DNA from: a virus
Length of the DNA: 48,952 nucleotides
Direction: 5' to 3' (one strand)
IMG/VR virus record: IMGVR_UViG_3300012210_000002
Coordinates: 1-48,952 of that record
Part shown: piece by piece, positions 27,732 through 37,435 of the stretch
Numbering within the stretch: position 1 is the first letter of the stretch
How the letters are laid out: each line of letters starts with the position of its first letter
The notes under the pieces: generated by a model
The model's input: the letters and a program-made list of their open reading frames with translations, nothing else
Databases searched by the model: none
Told to the model about the DNA's origin: nothing
Position numbers and translations under genes: made by a program

Positions 27732-29954
27732 TCAAAATGCCACTACAATGTAGTTGCCAGATGGAGGTGTTCCAGCGGTTGCATCGCCGCAGAATGCAAT
27801 AGCAACAGTATTCGTTGCAGACACTCTCGCCCATCCTATCCAAAGATGTACCCCAAGTGAGCTTGGCGGCGACACGCTTACCTGCTGTGTAGTCACCAAG
27901 CTCGTATAAGTAAAGGTCTGTTCCATGCAAGACGAAGCCGTAGCCGCTGCCGGAGTAAGTGAGTTGGAAATCTTGACAGGAGATGTGCCTATAGGCAAAT
28001 CCGCGGCTTGAATAGAACTATCCACATAGTTAGTACCATTACCACGCGGATAGTGTCCGGTTGGAGCCACACTATTGATCTGGTATCCATTGATAGAATT
28101 AATAGTCCTAAATGTAAATAATCCTGTATTAGTCCAAGTTGCCAGAGTTTGTGTCACTGGATTATCTACAATTTCTCCGCCATTGCCGTTGAATGGTTCA
28201 ATAGCCATTCGGTTTGGCAAACTATCCAAATAAATATTTGCGACTCCATTGTAAAGACCACCTGGAAAATGGAAACCTCCATTATTATCAAATCCTTCTA
28301 ATCCAAGCGGGGTAGTAGCTCCACCTCCCAAGCAAATATTTGAGGAAGTATATAACCCTTGTTGATAACTATAATAAAACGTAAGTCCGGTAACACTTGT
28401 ATTCAAAAAACATACAGCAGGAGTATTCCCTCCTGAACTATTGCCTTCAACAAAGGCTCCAGTTTCATTTACTAATTCTAAGTTATAAGGAACAGTGACA
28501 GAGGTAGTAAACCAATTACCTACAACTCTTACATTTATCGCATTATGACTAAGAATAATATCATGTGCAGCACTTCCCTCAAAGTAATTTGAAGTTACAC
28601 TAGTACCAACGGAACCTTCGATCTCTAAACCAATTCCTCCTGTTCCACTTGTGGCTTCAAAGTCGTTCCCAATGAATGTATCATTAAGGATTTGAAAACT
28701 ATCCCCAAGAAGGGAAGAATCAAGGAACGCCCCTCGTAGAATACTATTTCCGAAAATGTTTCCCCATGCATGTAATCCATTAGGAGTGTAACTTGAAGTT
28801 GTTCCAGCTTGGTTATACGCGCATGTAAATGGAGTAGAGGTCAAGCACTTCGTCCCCCATACATGCATTCCATAATAATTACCTAATAATTGATTATTAT
28901 ATATATTGACAAGGATAGAACCCTCAATTGCAATTCCAGCGCCTCCCAGACCACTACTGGTAGAGAATCCTTGAATGTTCATATCATGAACGGAGATACC
29001 ATTAGTTGGCAATAAATGGACGCCACCTTTACCTGAAGATGTACCATTAATAATTCCACCTTGAATTACCAAATGTGAAGCACTTGGAGAACCGCCTACT
29101 TCAACTGTATCAATAGAATAACCAGTTCCAGTATAGTTAATTATAGCTGCTGGATCTAAAATAAGATTAAATGTTCCTGGACTATTAAGTGGTATTATTG
29201 TAGATGTAGTAACACTATTATAAGTTCCCGCAGGTACGTAAACAGTGCATGACCATGAACATCCTGTACCAGCCGTATTGATCTTAGCATTAATATCTGA
29301 ACCAGTCTGAAGAGCAGCATTTACAATAGTATTCATAGTTGAAATATTTAATGCCCCTGTAACAGTGCCGCCAATAATAGGAACATAAATTCCAGCCCCT
29401 GTACTAGAACATCCCCAAGGTCCAGCTCCTCCTGGCCATACTCTTAGACAAGCAGTAGTGACATTAAAATAAGTAGCCCCAGGAACTAATTGAATAGAAG
29501 CTTCAGAATCATTATAACCATAGGTTCCAGCAACAGCCAAGAATCTCGGAGCTGTGACTAGTGAGCTAAGTACAGAACTCAAATTTAGGCTCGCTTGAAG
29601 TCCTGTATTAAAGTTATAAGTCATACACTTAGCAGTAGCATTAGGACAAACGGTAAGATTCCACGAACTTCCAGTTGGAGTTATGGCTCCATTCTGATAG
29701 GAACTAAAACTCAAGGTTCCCGCGCCATTCATAGTGCCACCTTGAATCAGCACACTCTGGCTAAGAGGAACTCCGTTGATGTTATAAAGACTAATCGTAG
29801 GCTGTGCTGGATTAGGTGCGAATGCAAGACTCCAGCTTCCGTTGTTCCACGTTTGTCCATCGGAGTCTGTAACGGTAGCAGTAACAGCCGTAGTTTGCGC
29901 AGCAGCAACAGAAACAAGGAACAAAAAACTACAAACCAGTAAAATCTTTCTCAT
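27732..29954 (-). CDS. Secreted appendage-like protein with parallel beta-helix
   Basis: 740 aa from the ATG at 29954 (GAGGAG upstream; a longer frame to 30020 lacks support). Residues 1-20 are a signal peptide (RK, LLVCSFLFLVSV, AAA before Gln). The next 160 residues match the SGNH protein (WNNGSWSLAF, GTYGYNDSEA). Residues about 220-560 have the repeating NGT/GN-Val/Ile-x-Asn pattern of a pectate-lyase-like parallel beta-helix, typical of polysaccharide-binding or -degrading tailspikes. C-terminal beta domain. Paralogue of the downstream gene. Confidence 0.82.
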   Translation of the reverse strand: MRKILLVCSFLFLVSVAAAQTTAVTATVTDSDGQTWNNGSWSLAFAPNPAQPTISLYNINGVPLSQSVLIQGGTMNGAGTLSFSSYQNGAITPTGSSWNLTVCPNATAKCMTYNFNTGLQASLNLSSVLSSLVTAPRFLAVAGTYGYNDSEASIQLVPGATYFNVTTACLRVWPGGAGPWGCSSTGAGIYVPIIGGTVTGALNISTMNTIVNAALQTGSDINAKINTAGTGCSWSCTVYVPAGTYNSVTTSTIIPLNSPGTFNLILDPAAIINYTGTGYSIDTVEVGGSPSASHLVIQGGIINGTSSGKGGVHLLPTNGISVHDMNIQGFSTSSGLGGAGIAIEGSILVNIYNNQLLGNYYGMHVWGTKCLTSTPFTCAYNQAGTTSSYTPNGLHAWGNIFGNSILRGAFLDSSLLGDSFQILNDTFIGNDFEATSGTGGIGLEIEGSVGTSVTSNYFEGSAAHDIILSHNAINVRVVGNWFTTSVTVPYNLELVNETGAFVEGNSSGGNTPAVCFLNTSVTGLTFYYSYQQGLYTSSNICLGGGATTPLGLEGFDNNGGFHFPGGLYNGVANIYLDSLPNRMAIEPFNGNGGEIVDNPVTQTLATWTNTGLFTFRTINSINGYQINSVAPTGHYPRGNGTNYVDSSIQAADLPIGTSPVKISNSLTPAAATASSCMEQTFTYTSLVTTQQVSVSPPSSLGVHLWIGWARVSATNTVAIAFCGDATAGTPPSGNYIVVAF

Positions 29955-29964
29955 CACACTCTCC

Positions 29965-31272
29965 TCAGAGCCAGCCATTGTCTTCAAGAAATTGATAACG
30001 CTTCGCGGTGGACTTAGCAATATCAGTACGATATTGCATGTTGGGGATTTGTATCTGCTCTACAAGTCTTTCACAGCGGCTTGAGGCTTCAGAGATTGAA
30101 TCTCCAATTCCAGTTGGAGCACAGATAAAGCCATAGTTGCCGCTTGTAATAAGGCTTTTCTTATCTTTGGAGAGCTTGGCATCGTACAGATATATACTCT
30201 TGAGTTGTTCAATGTCCTCTGGGTTGATGCCATCGATGGACACATCCTTTGCTTTGGGGATGCGAATCTCTGTGGGATAAGGAGGAATAGTCAAAGTCAC
30301 GCTCATGCCAAACGGAGCTTCCCATTTAATCACCGGCACCTCCATAGCAGCTATTCGCCGGAGTAATTCACCGTAACCGTGGCCATACATAGTAGCTATG
30401 GTGGCATCTGCTAAGTAACCAAATCGTGGCGTCCATTCTAGGCCATAGGCTGTGCCTGGAGTTAGTATAGTATTAAGATCAATCATCCCAGTGAAACCAA
30501 CACTTGCAAGCATGGGGATGCACTTCTTCAATCCATCGCGGTATAACTTGGATTCGTCGGAGATAGCAAAGACTAAGTTGCCACTGCATCCAGTGTTTGG
30601 CCCTTTGCTTTCATTCATGAATTTCTTTTCTTCAAGAGTGCAAGTTAGCATGTAGAAGTCAGTCCCATTAAAAAATCCCGCGACCGAAGCTTCTATTCCC
30701 TCTACAAACTCTTGAAGTATAAACGGAGCATTCTTAGAAAGCTGTGCAAGATGATCCAGATTCTTAACCATATCATCTGCATCCTTCGCTACATAAGTCG
30801 TAGCTACATCTTGCATGTCAGAGCCTATAGTATAAGGCTTATAAACATACCTTCTATCCTCATTCTTCACAAAAGCTTTTGCCTCACTAGTCCCAGTAAA
30901 CTGCCTATACGACGGTACTTTAATCCCACAAGACTCCATAGCTTGAATCCCGGCTTCTCTATCGTCCTCAAGCATATGCTCGAAGGAGCCATCCCCAAGT
31001 GTGGGAGAATCCATTCGTGAAGCATCTGCTTGTTTAGCTCTCCCGGTAAGGTCGAATAAACTGAGATCATAACCTTTATACGAGGGATATCCGAAGCCAT
31101 TTACAGTTCTCCTGTGATCTAGCGATAGCTTCTTGGGGGGTGGAATAAGCCCCCCAAGAACATCCTCGTAATCAGGTTTGGAAAGATAATAGTCAACTTC
31201 GTGACCTTCAGCGAGAAGACGTAGTACGAACCAAGCTCCCATTCCTGTGTAGGAGGACATAGCTATTTTCAC
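29965..31272 (-). CDS. ATP-grasp enzyme, PurD-like
   Basis: 435 aa. An N-terminal Rossmann-like start (KIAMSSYTGMGAWFVLRLL) precedes an ATP-grasp core: YVYKPYTIGS, FILQEFVEGIEASVAGFF, the PurD-type GPNTG motif and LEWTPRFGY in the metal-binding region. ATP-grasp ligases join a carboxylate to an amine through an acyl phosphate. In PurD this makes glycinamide ribonucleotide, but here the lid and C-terminal regions differ and the gene lies among tail genes, so the substrate may be something else, such as a surface glycan or peptide. Substrate not assigned. Confidence 0.82.
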   Translation of the reverse strand: MKIAMSSYTGMGAWFVLRLLAEGHEVDYYLSKPDYEDVLGGLIPPPKKLSLDHRRTVNGFGYPSYKGYDLSLFDLTGRAKQADASRMDSPTLGDGSFEHMLEDDREAGIQAMESCGIKVPSYRQFTGTSEAKAFVKNEDRRYVYKPYTIGSDMQDVATTYVAKDADDMVKNLDHLAQLSKNAPFILQEFVEGIEASVAGFFNGTDFYMLTCTLEEKKFMNESKGPNTGCSGNLVFAISDESKLYRDGLKKCIPMLASVGFTGMIDLNTILTPGTAYGLEWTPRFGYLADATIATMYGHGYGELLRRIAAMEVPVIKWEAPFGMSVTLTIPPYPTEIRIPKAKDVSIDGINPEDIEQLKSIYLYDAKLSKDKKSLITSGNYGFICAPTGIGDSISEASSRCERLVEQIQIPNMQYRTDIAKSTAKRYQFLEDNGWL

Positions 31273-31273
31273 G

Positions 31274-31420
31274 TTACTTCCCTGCTTTCGGCTTTCTCAT
31301 GCTTTCCATTGAGCCACTGCTCTTACTGCTCCCACACTTCGCTTGTGATCCAGAAGCTTGAATCCGCTCCTGTATTGCTTTGGCTTCTTTGAGACTTAGG
31401 TTTGCACTCTGACCGGCCAT
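31274..31420 (-). CDS. 48-aa hypothetical basic protein
   Basis: From the ATG at 31420 (AAAGGAGATAAC upstream); a longer frame to 31525 lies inside the neighbouring gene. Product begins MAGQSANLSLKEAKAIQERI and ends in a Ser/Lys/Gly-rich tail. It overlaps nothing downstream and abuts the ATP-grasp start. Function unknown. Confidence 0.55.
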   Translation of the reverse strand: MAGQSANLSLKEAKAIQERIQASGSQAKCGSSKSSGSMESMRKPKAGK

Positions 31421-31421
31421 G

Positions 31422-33344
31422 TTATCTCCTTTTGATTCCTCTGACACGGAATCTGTTAGTTCGTTTAGGTTGAGCACTACCTTCTCCAGACTCGTCAATC
31501 TGTGTGGGGAAGATATGATGTGCAAGAGGAGAGCCTACTACTGGTACAGTTTGTTTTAAAACATCACGACCAAGAGGGTAAGCACTTTTTCCTTTACCTT
31601 CTTTACTGGCTGCACCGTAGATATCAACTAAGTCTGTGCCGATAGCGCCGACAAAGGGACCAGCTAGTGCAGCTTCGATTCTGTGGCCTTTGATAGCGTT
31701 CAAGTAATTAAAGTATGTTCCGGCGGCTCCGATGTGAGACATGAGGTTGATATAGTTTCCAAGCCATTCTGGAACACTCTTAGCAGAGTACAAATGACCG
31801 TACCCTTGCTTAACTGTTTCCTTCGCTTGCTGTGGAGAACCTGTTGTTAAAAGTTTCTCCGCGCCTCCTAATAATGGAGCCACATTAGGAAACAACACTG
31901 CCATAGTTCCAGCAAACTGTGCAAGTCCTTTGATGTCACCGGATTTGGCCATAATTAGAAGTTCGCGGCGCATGAAAGAAGCTTGAGAGTTTACGAAAGA
32001 ATGATACATAAACCCTGCGCGAGCAAAGACATTCTTGTTCTGCCATAGAGAGTTATCTACACCTTTGTTGAAAAACATTCTGTTGTTAGTGTAGTGGTAA
32101 ATACCTTTCTGAAGTTGTTCTTCATTAAGCTTACCTTTCTGCTTCAGTACATCCAAAGGATCAATCTCCATTTCCTTAAGCCTTGCTTCTGCTATCTTAC
32201 TGCCACTTTCTGCAAAGTTGTGTGCCCAGTAGATAGCTGAGTGAAACCCTACAGAGCCAGCTATGTTAAGCTGCTGCCGGCGAAACCATGTAAAACCAGG
32301 CTGATGGATTGTACGAGCAAGAATCTTTCCCATTGTAGGACTATGTGTCCACTCAGCTACTTTGCCAGTTTCTCCTAGAATATCTCTATAAGTCGCACGC
32401 CAGAGAGTAGAAGCTACAATAGAAGAAGCTTCTACAGTTTTCTCCATCTCATCACGCGACATGCGTAGAAGAGAAGCTCCCATTGCCGGAAGAGGAGAAG
32501 ATGCTGGAAGATTAAAGAATTGTCCCACATGCTTCAAAGAAAGAAACGGAAGCATCATAGTATCAAGAACTCTATGTGCTGTGCGCTCGGCTTCTGTTGG
32601 TTTTTCGTAGGTAGGATTCTCACGTAAGTAAGGAATCTGAGGTTCTTCAATAGAAGCGAGGACTTTGTTTGAGGCTTTGAATGCTTTGTTCATAGAATAC
32701 TTAGAATAGGAAGTATCTATGTTCTTAATTACTTTTGTATCTCTTACTTGGTTAGAGATTATGTCCGCCACACGTTGAGCGTGATTAACCATGCGCGGGT
32801 CTTCGCTAAGTCTCATCTCCGCTATAATTGGAGCGGCGTTCTCAAAGTTTGAACCATAAGAACCAGGTCCAGTGAGTGCTTTGAGCCGCGCTAAGCTTTC
32901 ATTCTTTACCATCATTTCCTGCTGTGTTAATCCAAGATTCCTAGAAACTCCAGCCTTGTCAACATCAGAAGCAAGTATTGAGTGAGTAACTGTCCGAATA
33001 GGATGCCCAGTAGCAACCGCGTGAGTATGATAATCTGCCATAGTAGCAGTCTTGATTGGCAGAGAATTTCTCGCGACATCATCATTTTGATGCCATTGTC
33101 TCAAAGCTGCAATCTTATCAGTCTCCTGTTTAAGAGCTTGGTCATGAAGAAGATTATACTGATTTTGCATTGTCTTAATAGCACGTCCACCTGGAGTAAG
33201 ATCAAGTTCCCACTCTTGATTTCCGGCCATGTTAAGTACGCCGCGACCGACAGAACTTTCTTCTAGCTTAGAAGTTAACTTCTGTGCTCCGCGCTCTACA
33301 GCTTCACCTAGTGGTTTTACTAAGACATCGCCCAGACTACTCAT
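31422..33344 (-). CDS. Internal virion (ejection) protein candidate
   Basis: 640 aa from the ATG at 33344 (AAAGGTGG upstream), overlapping the previous stop by one base. Mostly helical with several amphipathic/hydrophobic helices and a C-terminal region (FARAGFMYHSFVNSQASFMRR) that resembles the end of 'large polyvalent' phage proteins carried inside capsids. The position after the tail-tube genes matches T7-like core proteins that form the DNA ejection channel. No lytic motif seen. Confidence 0.68.
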   Translation of the reverse strand: MSSLGDVLVKPLGEAVERGAQKLTSKLEESSVGRGVLNMAGNQEWELDLTPGGRAIKTMQNQYNLLHDQALKQETDKIAALRQWHQNDDVARNSLPIKTATMADYHTHAVATGHPIRTVTHSILASDVDKAGVSRNLGLTQQEMMVKNESLARLKALTGPGSYGSNFENAAPIIAEMRLSEDPRMVNHAQRVADIISNQVRDTKVIKNIDTSYSKYSMNKAFKASNKVLASIEEPQIPYLRENPTYEKPTEAERTAHRVLDTMMLPFLSLKHVGQFFNLPASSPLPAMGASLLRMSRDEMEKTVEASSIVASTLWRATYRDILGETGKVAEWTHSPTMGKILARTIHQPGFTWFRRQQLNIAGSVGFHSAIYWAHNFAESGSKIAEARLKEMEIDPLDVLKQKGKLNEEQLQKGIYHYTNNRMFFNKGVDNSLWQNKNVFARAGFMYHSFVNSQASFMRRELLIMAKSGDIKGLAQFAGTMAVLFPNVAPLLGGAEKLLTTGSPQQAKETVKQGYGHLYSAKSVPEWLGNYINLMSHIGAAGTYFNYLNAIKGHRIEAALAGPFVGAIGTDLVDIYGAASKEGKGKSAYPLGRDVLKQTVPVVGSPLAHHIFPTQIDESGEGSAQPKRTNRFRVRGIKRR

Positions 33345-36064
33345 CAGAATGACCACCTTTCATGTGAGCCAGTCTTAGTTTGAAGATCAGCTATAATATC
33401 ATCATAGGCCGAGAGATGTTCTTGAGCTTGAGGGCGCGTTCTGAAGTCTGCTTTGGAAAACTCATCCATCCTAAGCTTAGAGAATGCCGCGTGTGTCTTG
33501 AGAGCTAGGGACAACGCTTTAGCATCGCCGGAGAACATATCTTTAAGATTCTTCTGTTCTTGAATACCTTTCTCCACAAGAAGTTGGCGTTGCCACTGAG
33601 TAGTCTTGAACATGTTTGCATTAGAACTTCTGAAAATGTTATACTCTTGTGGCCATCTGCCGGAACCTAGAAAGTTATCCATATGGTTATACATTGCCTT
33701 AGCGTAATACTCAAGCTGAGGCTCTGTAGGAGTGCGACCGTTCATGTAATTTTGAACTTTCATAGTATCAATAAGACGTTGTTCTAACTCCTCACCAAAC
33801 TCTTTAGGCATTTGGCTAGTATAATTATACATGAAAGCTAAGAAGTTTGGATTCTCTTTTCCCGCGAAGGGCTTGTCAATCATTGGAGTAATTAGATCAC
33901 GAGTGCTGCTATACTTTCCAACTCCTTCAAAGAAGACGTTAGCATCTCGTAGAGCATCAGGATAGAAGTGCTTAGCTAAGTCGTGCATGAAATCATGATC
34001 ATCCATGTCCTGAAAGAACTGCTTAAGAGTCTGACTGCGAGACTTAGCTATTTGCTGGTACTGCTTAAGTTGAACTGTGAAGTTTGGATTCACGCTATAT
34101 CGCGCTGAAGGTTCGCCAAATTTATTAACAGAACGTTCACTTCTAATTTGAAAACCAGGATTCTTCTTAATAGCCACCACAGCCGGAGTATCTTTACGCC
34201 TCTCTGCAATATTAGAAGCTTTTTCAACTTTTGTCTGAGCGACTTCTTTCTCGGCCATCTCCGCAGACTTCTGAAGGTCCGCCGCGTAAAGTTTCTCAGC
34301 GGCTTTTTGAATCTGTTCCGGCTTCACTATAGAAGAAGCCCCTGGACGTTTAGCAAGATCGGCTTGGACCTTCTGAACATAAAACTCAAGAGTTGCCGGC
34401 GAATGCTTGAGATTTTGTGTTGCTTTAACTTCCGCCTGCTCACCCATGCCATGAACACGAGTGTTCATTTCTGATCCAGCGTCTACGATAAGTTGAGCAA
34501 GCCTAGAAGATAAGAACTTCTCATTCTCACTTCCAGATTCGATCTCTGAAAGTTTCTTATCTCCCAACAATGATCTTACAAACTTCGCTGATGCTAAAAC
34601 TGGCGACCAGTAAGCAGGATCTCCAGTTTCAGGATCTAGATACCTAGCTTGAATAGCCTTGATTTCTTCTCTGCTATTTCCTTCCATCTGTTCTACGTGA
34701 TGAAGAGCGTCTACATAAATAGAACGTTGTGTAGCAATACCACCTACAAAAAGATTATTCGCTACTTCTGTCTTGTGATCGTCATAAGCTTCTACCGAAG
34801 TAGCTGGTCTTTTACCTTCTTGTGCAAGAACATAAGCATCTTGGCGACGCTTTAGATTTTCAAGTTCCTTGCTTCCACTTGGAAACATGTCTATAAGCTT
34901 CTTTATGCCTACTCCACCAACATCAAACAATCCATGAAAAGCTACAAAACCTACAGCCGATCTCCAAATCTCACCAGGATCGTCTTGCTTACGAACTGCT
35001 ACGCCATAGGCTGTACCTTTTGCCCCGGCCATAAGATAACCTGCTACACGCTTGCCGGTAGGAAAACTCAGCAGTTTTGTTGTCAATCCTGTTCCTTCTC
35101 CTAAAACTCCAGCCGCAGCTCCTCCTAACTCCATAGCAGCGAAGATAGGAGCTTGACCTACTGTCTCTCCTACAAAAGAAGTGGCTTTGTTAAGAACTCC
35201 ATCATGTCCTGGTAGTACGTCCGACCAGAACTGACGGTGATCTTGTTGGTACCGTGCTCCACGTTGAATAAGGTTTTCGTCATACTTTTTATCAGAGACA
35301 AGTTGAGAATCAATCTCTTTAAGCCGTTGATCCCACCTTTGGACAGCCACGTTATTTACATTACTCGCATCAGCAGCCCTATTTGCAAAGATACGTTCTT
35401 TTCTCCACTGAGCCACGGCGTCATTATAGGTATCTCCAAGCATTGTAGTAAGTTTATCCGCCACATGAGCAGTCGCGGCAAGTCCAGAGTCCCAGCCATG
35501 CTTAAGAGAATTTGTCCAGTTGTTTGTGTAGGCATCTTCAATCTTATAATCCAAAGCCTCATCATAAGCTTTCTTAAGCCACAAATCCTTACTCATAGGA
35601 TTCATCCCAAGATGCCCATAAGCAGGACCAATCATTTTATCATAAAAGTTTGAAGCAATTTGTTGCTGCTCTGTGAATGAGATATTAGGCGCAGCCTTAG
35701 CCTTAGCACCTACGGTTGTCCATAAATGAAGATTATGAGCCAGATGATCGTAACCATCTTCAATGAGATTAGGGTTAAGTTTTGTATCTTTAAGAGCGTC
35801 AATCTTTTTAGACTGCTCAAGAGAATGTATTGAATGATATTTATTCTCCGGCACTGGCTTTGGTGCATCTGGACCAAGCTTGATAAAGCTAGAACGATAA
35901 ACATCATTACTTGACGCGGCTGGCTTAGACTCTGTTCTCTGTTCTGTAATCAGCAAAGAAGATGGTACCGAGCCTCCTGGCCTTGCAGAAGCAAGTGGTT
36001 GTTCTCCAGGGTATTTATAACTCTTAGCCCATTCTTGAGGAGTTGCTAGCGGTTCTTGTGGCAT
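33344..36064 (-). CDS. Large internal virion / ejection protein candidate
   Basis: 906 aa, the largest protein. A polar Pro/Ser-rich start is followed by long helical stretches, one Gly/Ala-rich hydrophobic region (AAMELGGAAAGVLGEG... about 300-350) that could insert into a membrane, and helical repeats to the C-terminus. T7-like phages have three such large proteins in this position. No peptidoglycan-cleaving motif recognised. TAATG overlap with the upstream gene. Confidence 0.65.
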   Translation of the reverse strand: MPQEPLATPQEWAKSYKYPGEQPLASARPGGSVPSSLLITEQRTESKPAASSNDVYRSSFIKLGPDAPKPVPENKYHSIHSLEQSKKIDALKDTKLNPNLIEDGYDHLAHNLHLWTTVGAKAKAAPNISFTEQQQIASNFYDKMIGPAYGHLGMNPMSKDLWLKKAYDEALDYKIEDAYTNNWTNSLKHGWDSGLAATAHVADKLTTMLGDTYNDAVAQWRKERIFANRAADASNVNNVAVQRWDQRLKEIDSQLVSDKKYDENLIQRGARYQQDHRQFWSDVLPGHDGVLNKATSFVGETVGQAPIFAAMELGGAAAGVLGEGTGLTTKLLSFPTGKRVAGYLMAGAKGTAYGVAVRKQDDPGEIWRSAVGFVAFHGLFDVGGVGIKKLIDMFPSGSKELENLKRRQDAYVLAQEGKRPATSVEAYDDHKTEVANNLFVGGIATQRSIYVDALHHVEQMEGNSREEIKAIQARYLDPETGDPAYWSPVLASAKFVRSLLGDKKLSEIESGSENEKFLSSRLAQLIVDAGSEMNTRVHGMGEQAEVKATQNLKHSPATLEFYVQKVQADLAKRPGASSIVKPEQIQKAAEKLYAADLQKSAEMAEKEVAQTKVEKASNIAERRKDTPAVVAIKKNPGFQIRSERSVNKFGEPSARYSVNPNFTVQLKQYQQIAKSRSQTLKQFFQDMDDHDFMHDLAKHFYPDALRDANVFFEGVGKYSSTRDLITPMIDKPFAGKENPNFLAFMYNYTSQMPKEFGEELEQRLIDTMKVQNYMNGRTPTEPQLEYYAKAMYNHMDNFLGSGRWPQEYNIFRSSNANMFKTTQWQRQLLVEKGIQEQKNLKDMFSGDAKALSLALKTHAAFSKLRMDEFSKADFRTRPQAQEHLSAYDDIIADLQTKTGSHERWSF

Positions 36065-37419
36065 TATTGTGGCCCCTGTTCTCCACTATAATAAAGTGGA
36101 TCAGTGTAATCAGGCTCACCACCGCCTACGCTGTCAGATTGAGAATCAAAAGATCCAGTACCAGAATCTTCTGGTGTCTCAGCAAGGCCAAAAGTGTTTC
36201 TTAGCCGCGTAGCTTGATCCATGAAATTCTTAGAGTTAGCTTGGTCGATTTGCTGTTGCATCTTAACATACTGAATCTGAGCGTCAATATCCTTGACAGC
36301 TTGTTGATTAACGTTCTTCTCGTTTATCTGATTACCCTTAGAATCTACATACTGAGCAAGACGTGCTTGCTGCAAAGCCACAAGAGTATTACCATCATTG
36401 ATAGCATTCTTCGAGTAAGTAGAAGCTGCTGTGCGAGTTTTGGTGTACATATTCAAAGGATCTGATTCTTTGTCTTTGAATATATCCGCCGCTGTTTGTC
36501 TTGCAGCTCCGGCACGTTCATATATAAGTTTCACGCTATCACTAAAATGTTCCCCTCGCATTTTCTCAGCTTGAGCATAGCGTTGGTTAAGCATTTCTTG
36601 CTGTTGCTGAAACCTCGCCGTCTGCAACATTCCAGCGCCAATCTCTCTAACCTTTGCGGCATCTACAGTTCTATCAGAACGATAAACAGAAGCTTGAAAA
36701 GTCATGTAATCTTTCATCATGTCTAACTTAGCTTTTTGTTGCGCCATAGCAGAAGAGTATCTCGCTATAGCTTGAGGATCAGGAGCCATCGTAGTAGGAG
36801 TGCCTTTGTTAAACTTCTCCGCCGCCGCTGCACGAGCTTTGCCCATTGCTACAGCATCGTGTTGGATAGTCTTGTTCGCGGAAGGGTCTGTGTAGTCGAT
36901 GTTGAAACCCTTCATTATATCCTTGCCGTGCTTGCCAGTGAGAATTGTTCCTTGGATCTGTGTGTTGTGATCATAAGCTTCTTTAGCCTGCTTGTAAGCA
37001 TCGCTATTTTGATCTGGATTAGAAGCCATAATCTGTTTTGCTTGATCTGCAGCTTGCTGTGCAGTGACAAGTTGTTGTGTGGAGGATGCGATCTCTACTT
37101 TCTTTTTGTTGTCTAGCGTGGTTCTCACGGCACCAATAGTATTGAGCGTAGCTGTGATTGAGTTTCCAATGCCTTGAGCACGCGCATTCCCAGCACCAAC
37201 AACTTCGCGGTGATCTAAAGGAGCACCTTGGAACTCTGTTGGCGGTTGCATTAGAGAAGACGGCACTGCTGTAGCATGTCCTCCGGCTACTGGAGTCGTG
37301 GCGGCGATAGCAAGTTTCTGAAGTTCTTGAGTGTTTTCCGAAAAAATCTTATCAAGTTGCTGACTCACGTCAGACATACCACTTTGAGCTTGAGACACCG
37401 AAGAAGGAACTGTACTCAT
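36064..37419 (-). CDS. Internal virion protein candidate, Gln/Ala-rich helical
   Basis: 451 aa from the ATG at 37419 with GGAG eight bases upstream; a GTG one codon earlier is also possible. Composition is Gln/Ala/Asn/Thr-rich with long coiled-coil-like helices (KAREIG-, QQQEMLNQRYAQAEKMRG). It is first of the three large genes. Likely part of the internal core or a tail-length/ejection component; inferred from order and composition. Confidence 0.62.
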   Translation of the reverse strand: MSTVPSSVSQAQSGMSDVSQQLDKIFSENTQELQKLAIAATTPVAGGHATAVPSSLMQPPTEFQGAPLDHREVVGAGNARAQGIGNSITATLNTIGAVRTTLDNKKKVEIASSTQQLVTAQQAADQAKQIMASNPDQNSDAYKQAKEAYDHNTQIQGTILTGKHGKDIMKGFNIDYTDPSANKTIQHDAVAMGKARAAAAEKFNKGTPTTMAPDPQAIARYSSAMAQQKAKLDMMKDYMTFQASVYRSDRTVDAAKVREIGAGMLQTARFQQQQEMLNQRYAQAEKMRGEHFSDSVKLIYERAGAARQTAADIFKDKESDPLNMYTKTRTAASTYSKNAINDGNTLVALQQARLAQYVDSKGNQINEKNVNQQAVKDIDAQIQYVKMQQQIDQANSKNFMDQATRLRNTFGLAETPEDSGTGSFDSQSDSVGGGEPDYTDPLYYSGEQGPQ

Positions 37420-37435
37420 CACTTAACTCCTAACT

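Noticed and set aside
36214-37116. Plus-strand ORFs opposite the internal virion gene
   Set aside because: Antisense shadows with hydrophobic, low-plausibility composition; they would contradict the operon layout.
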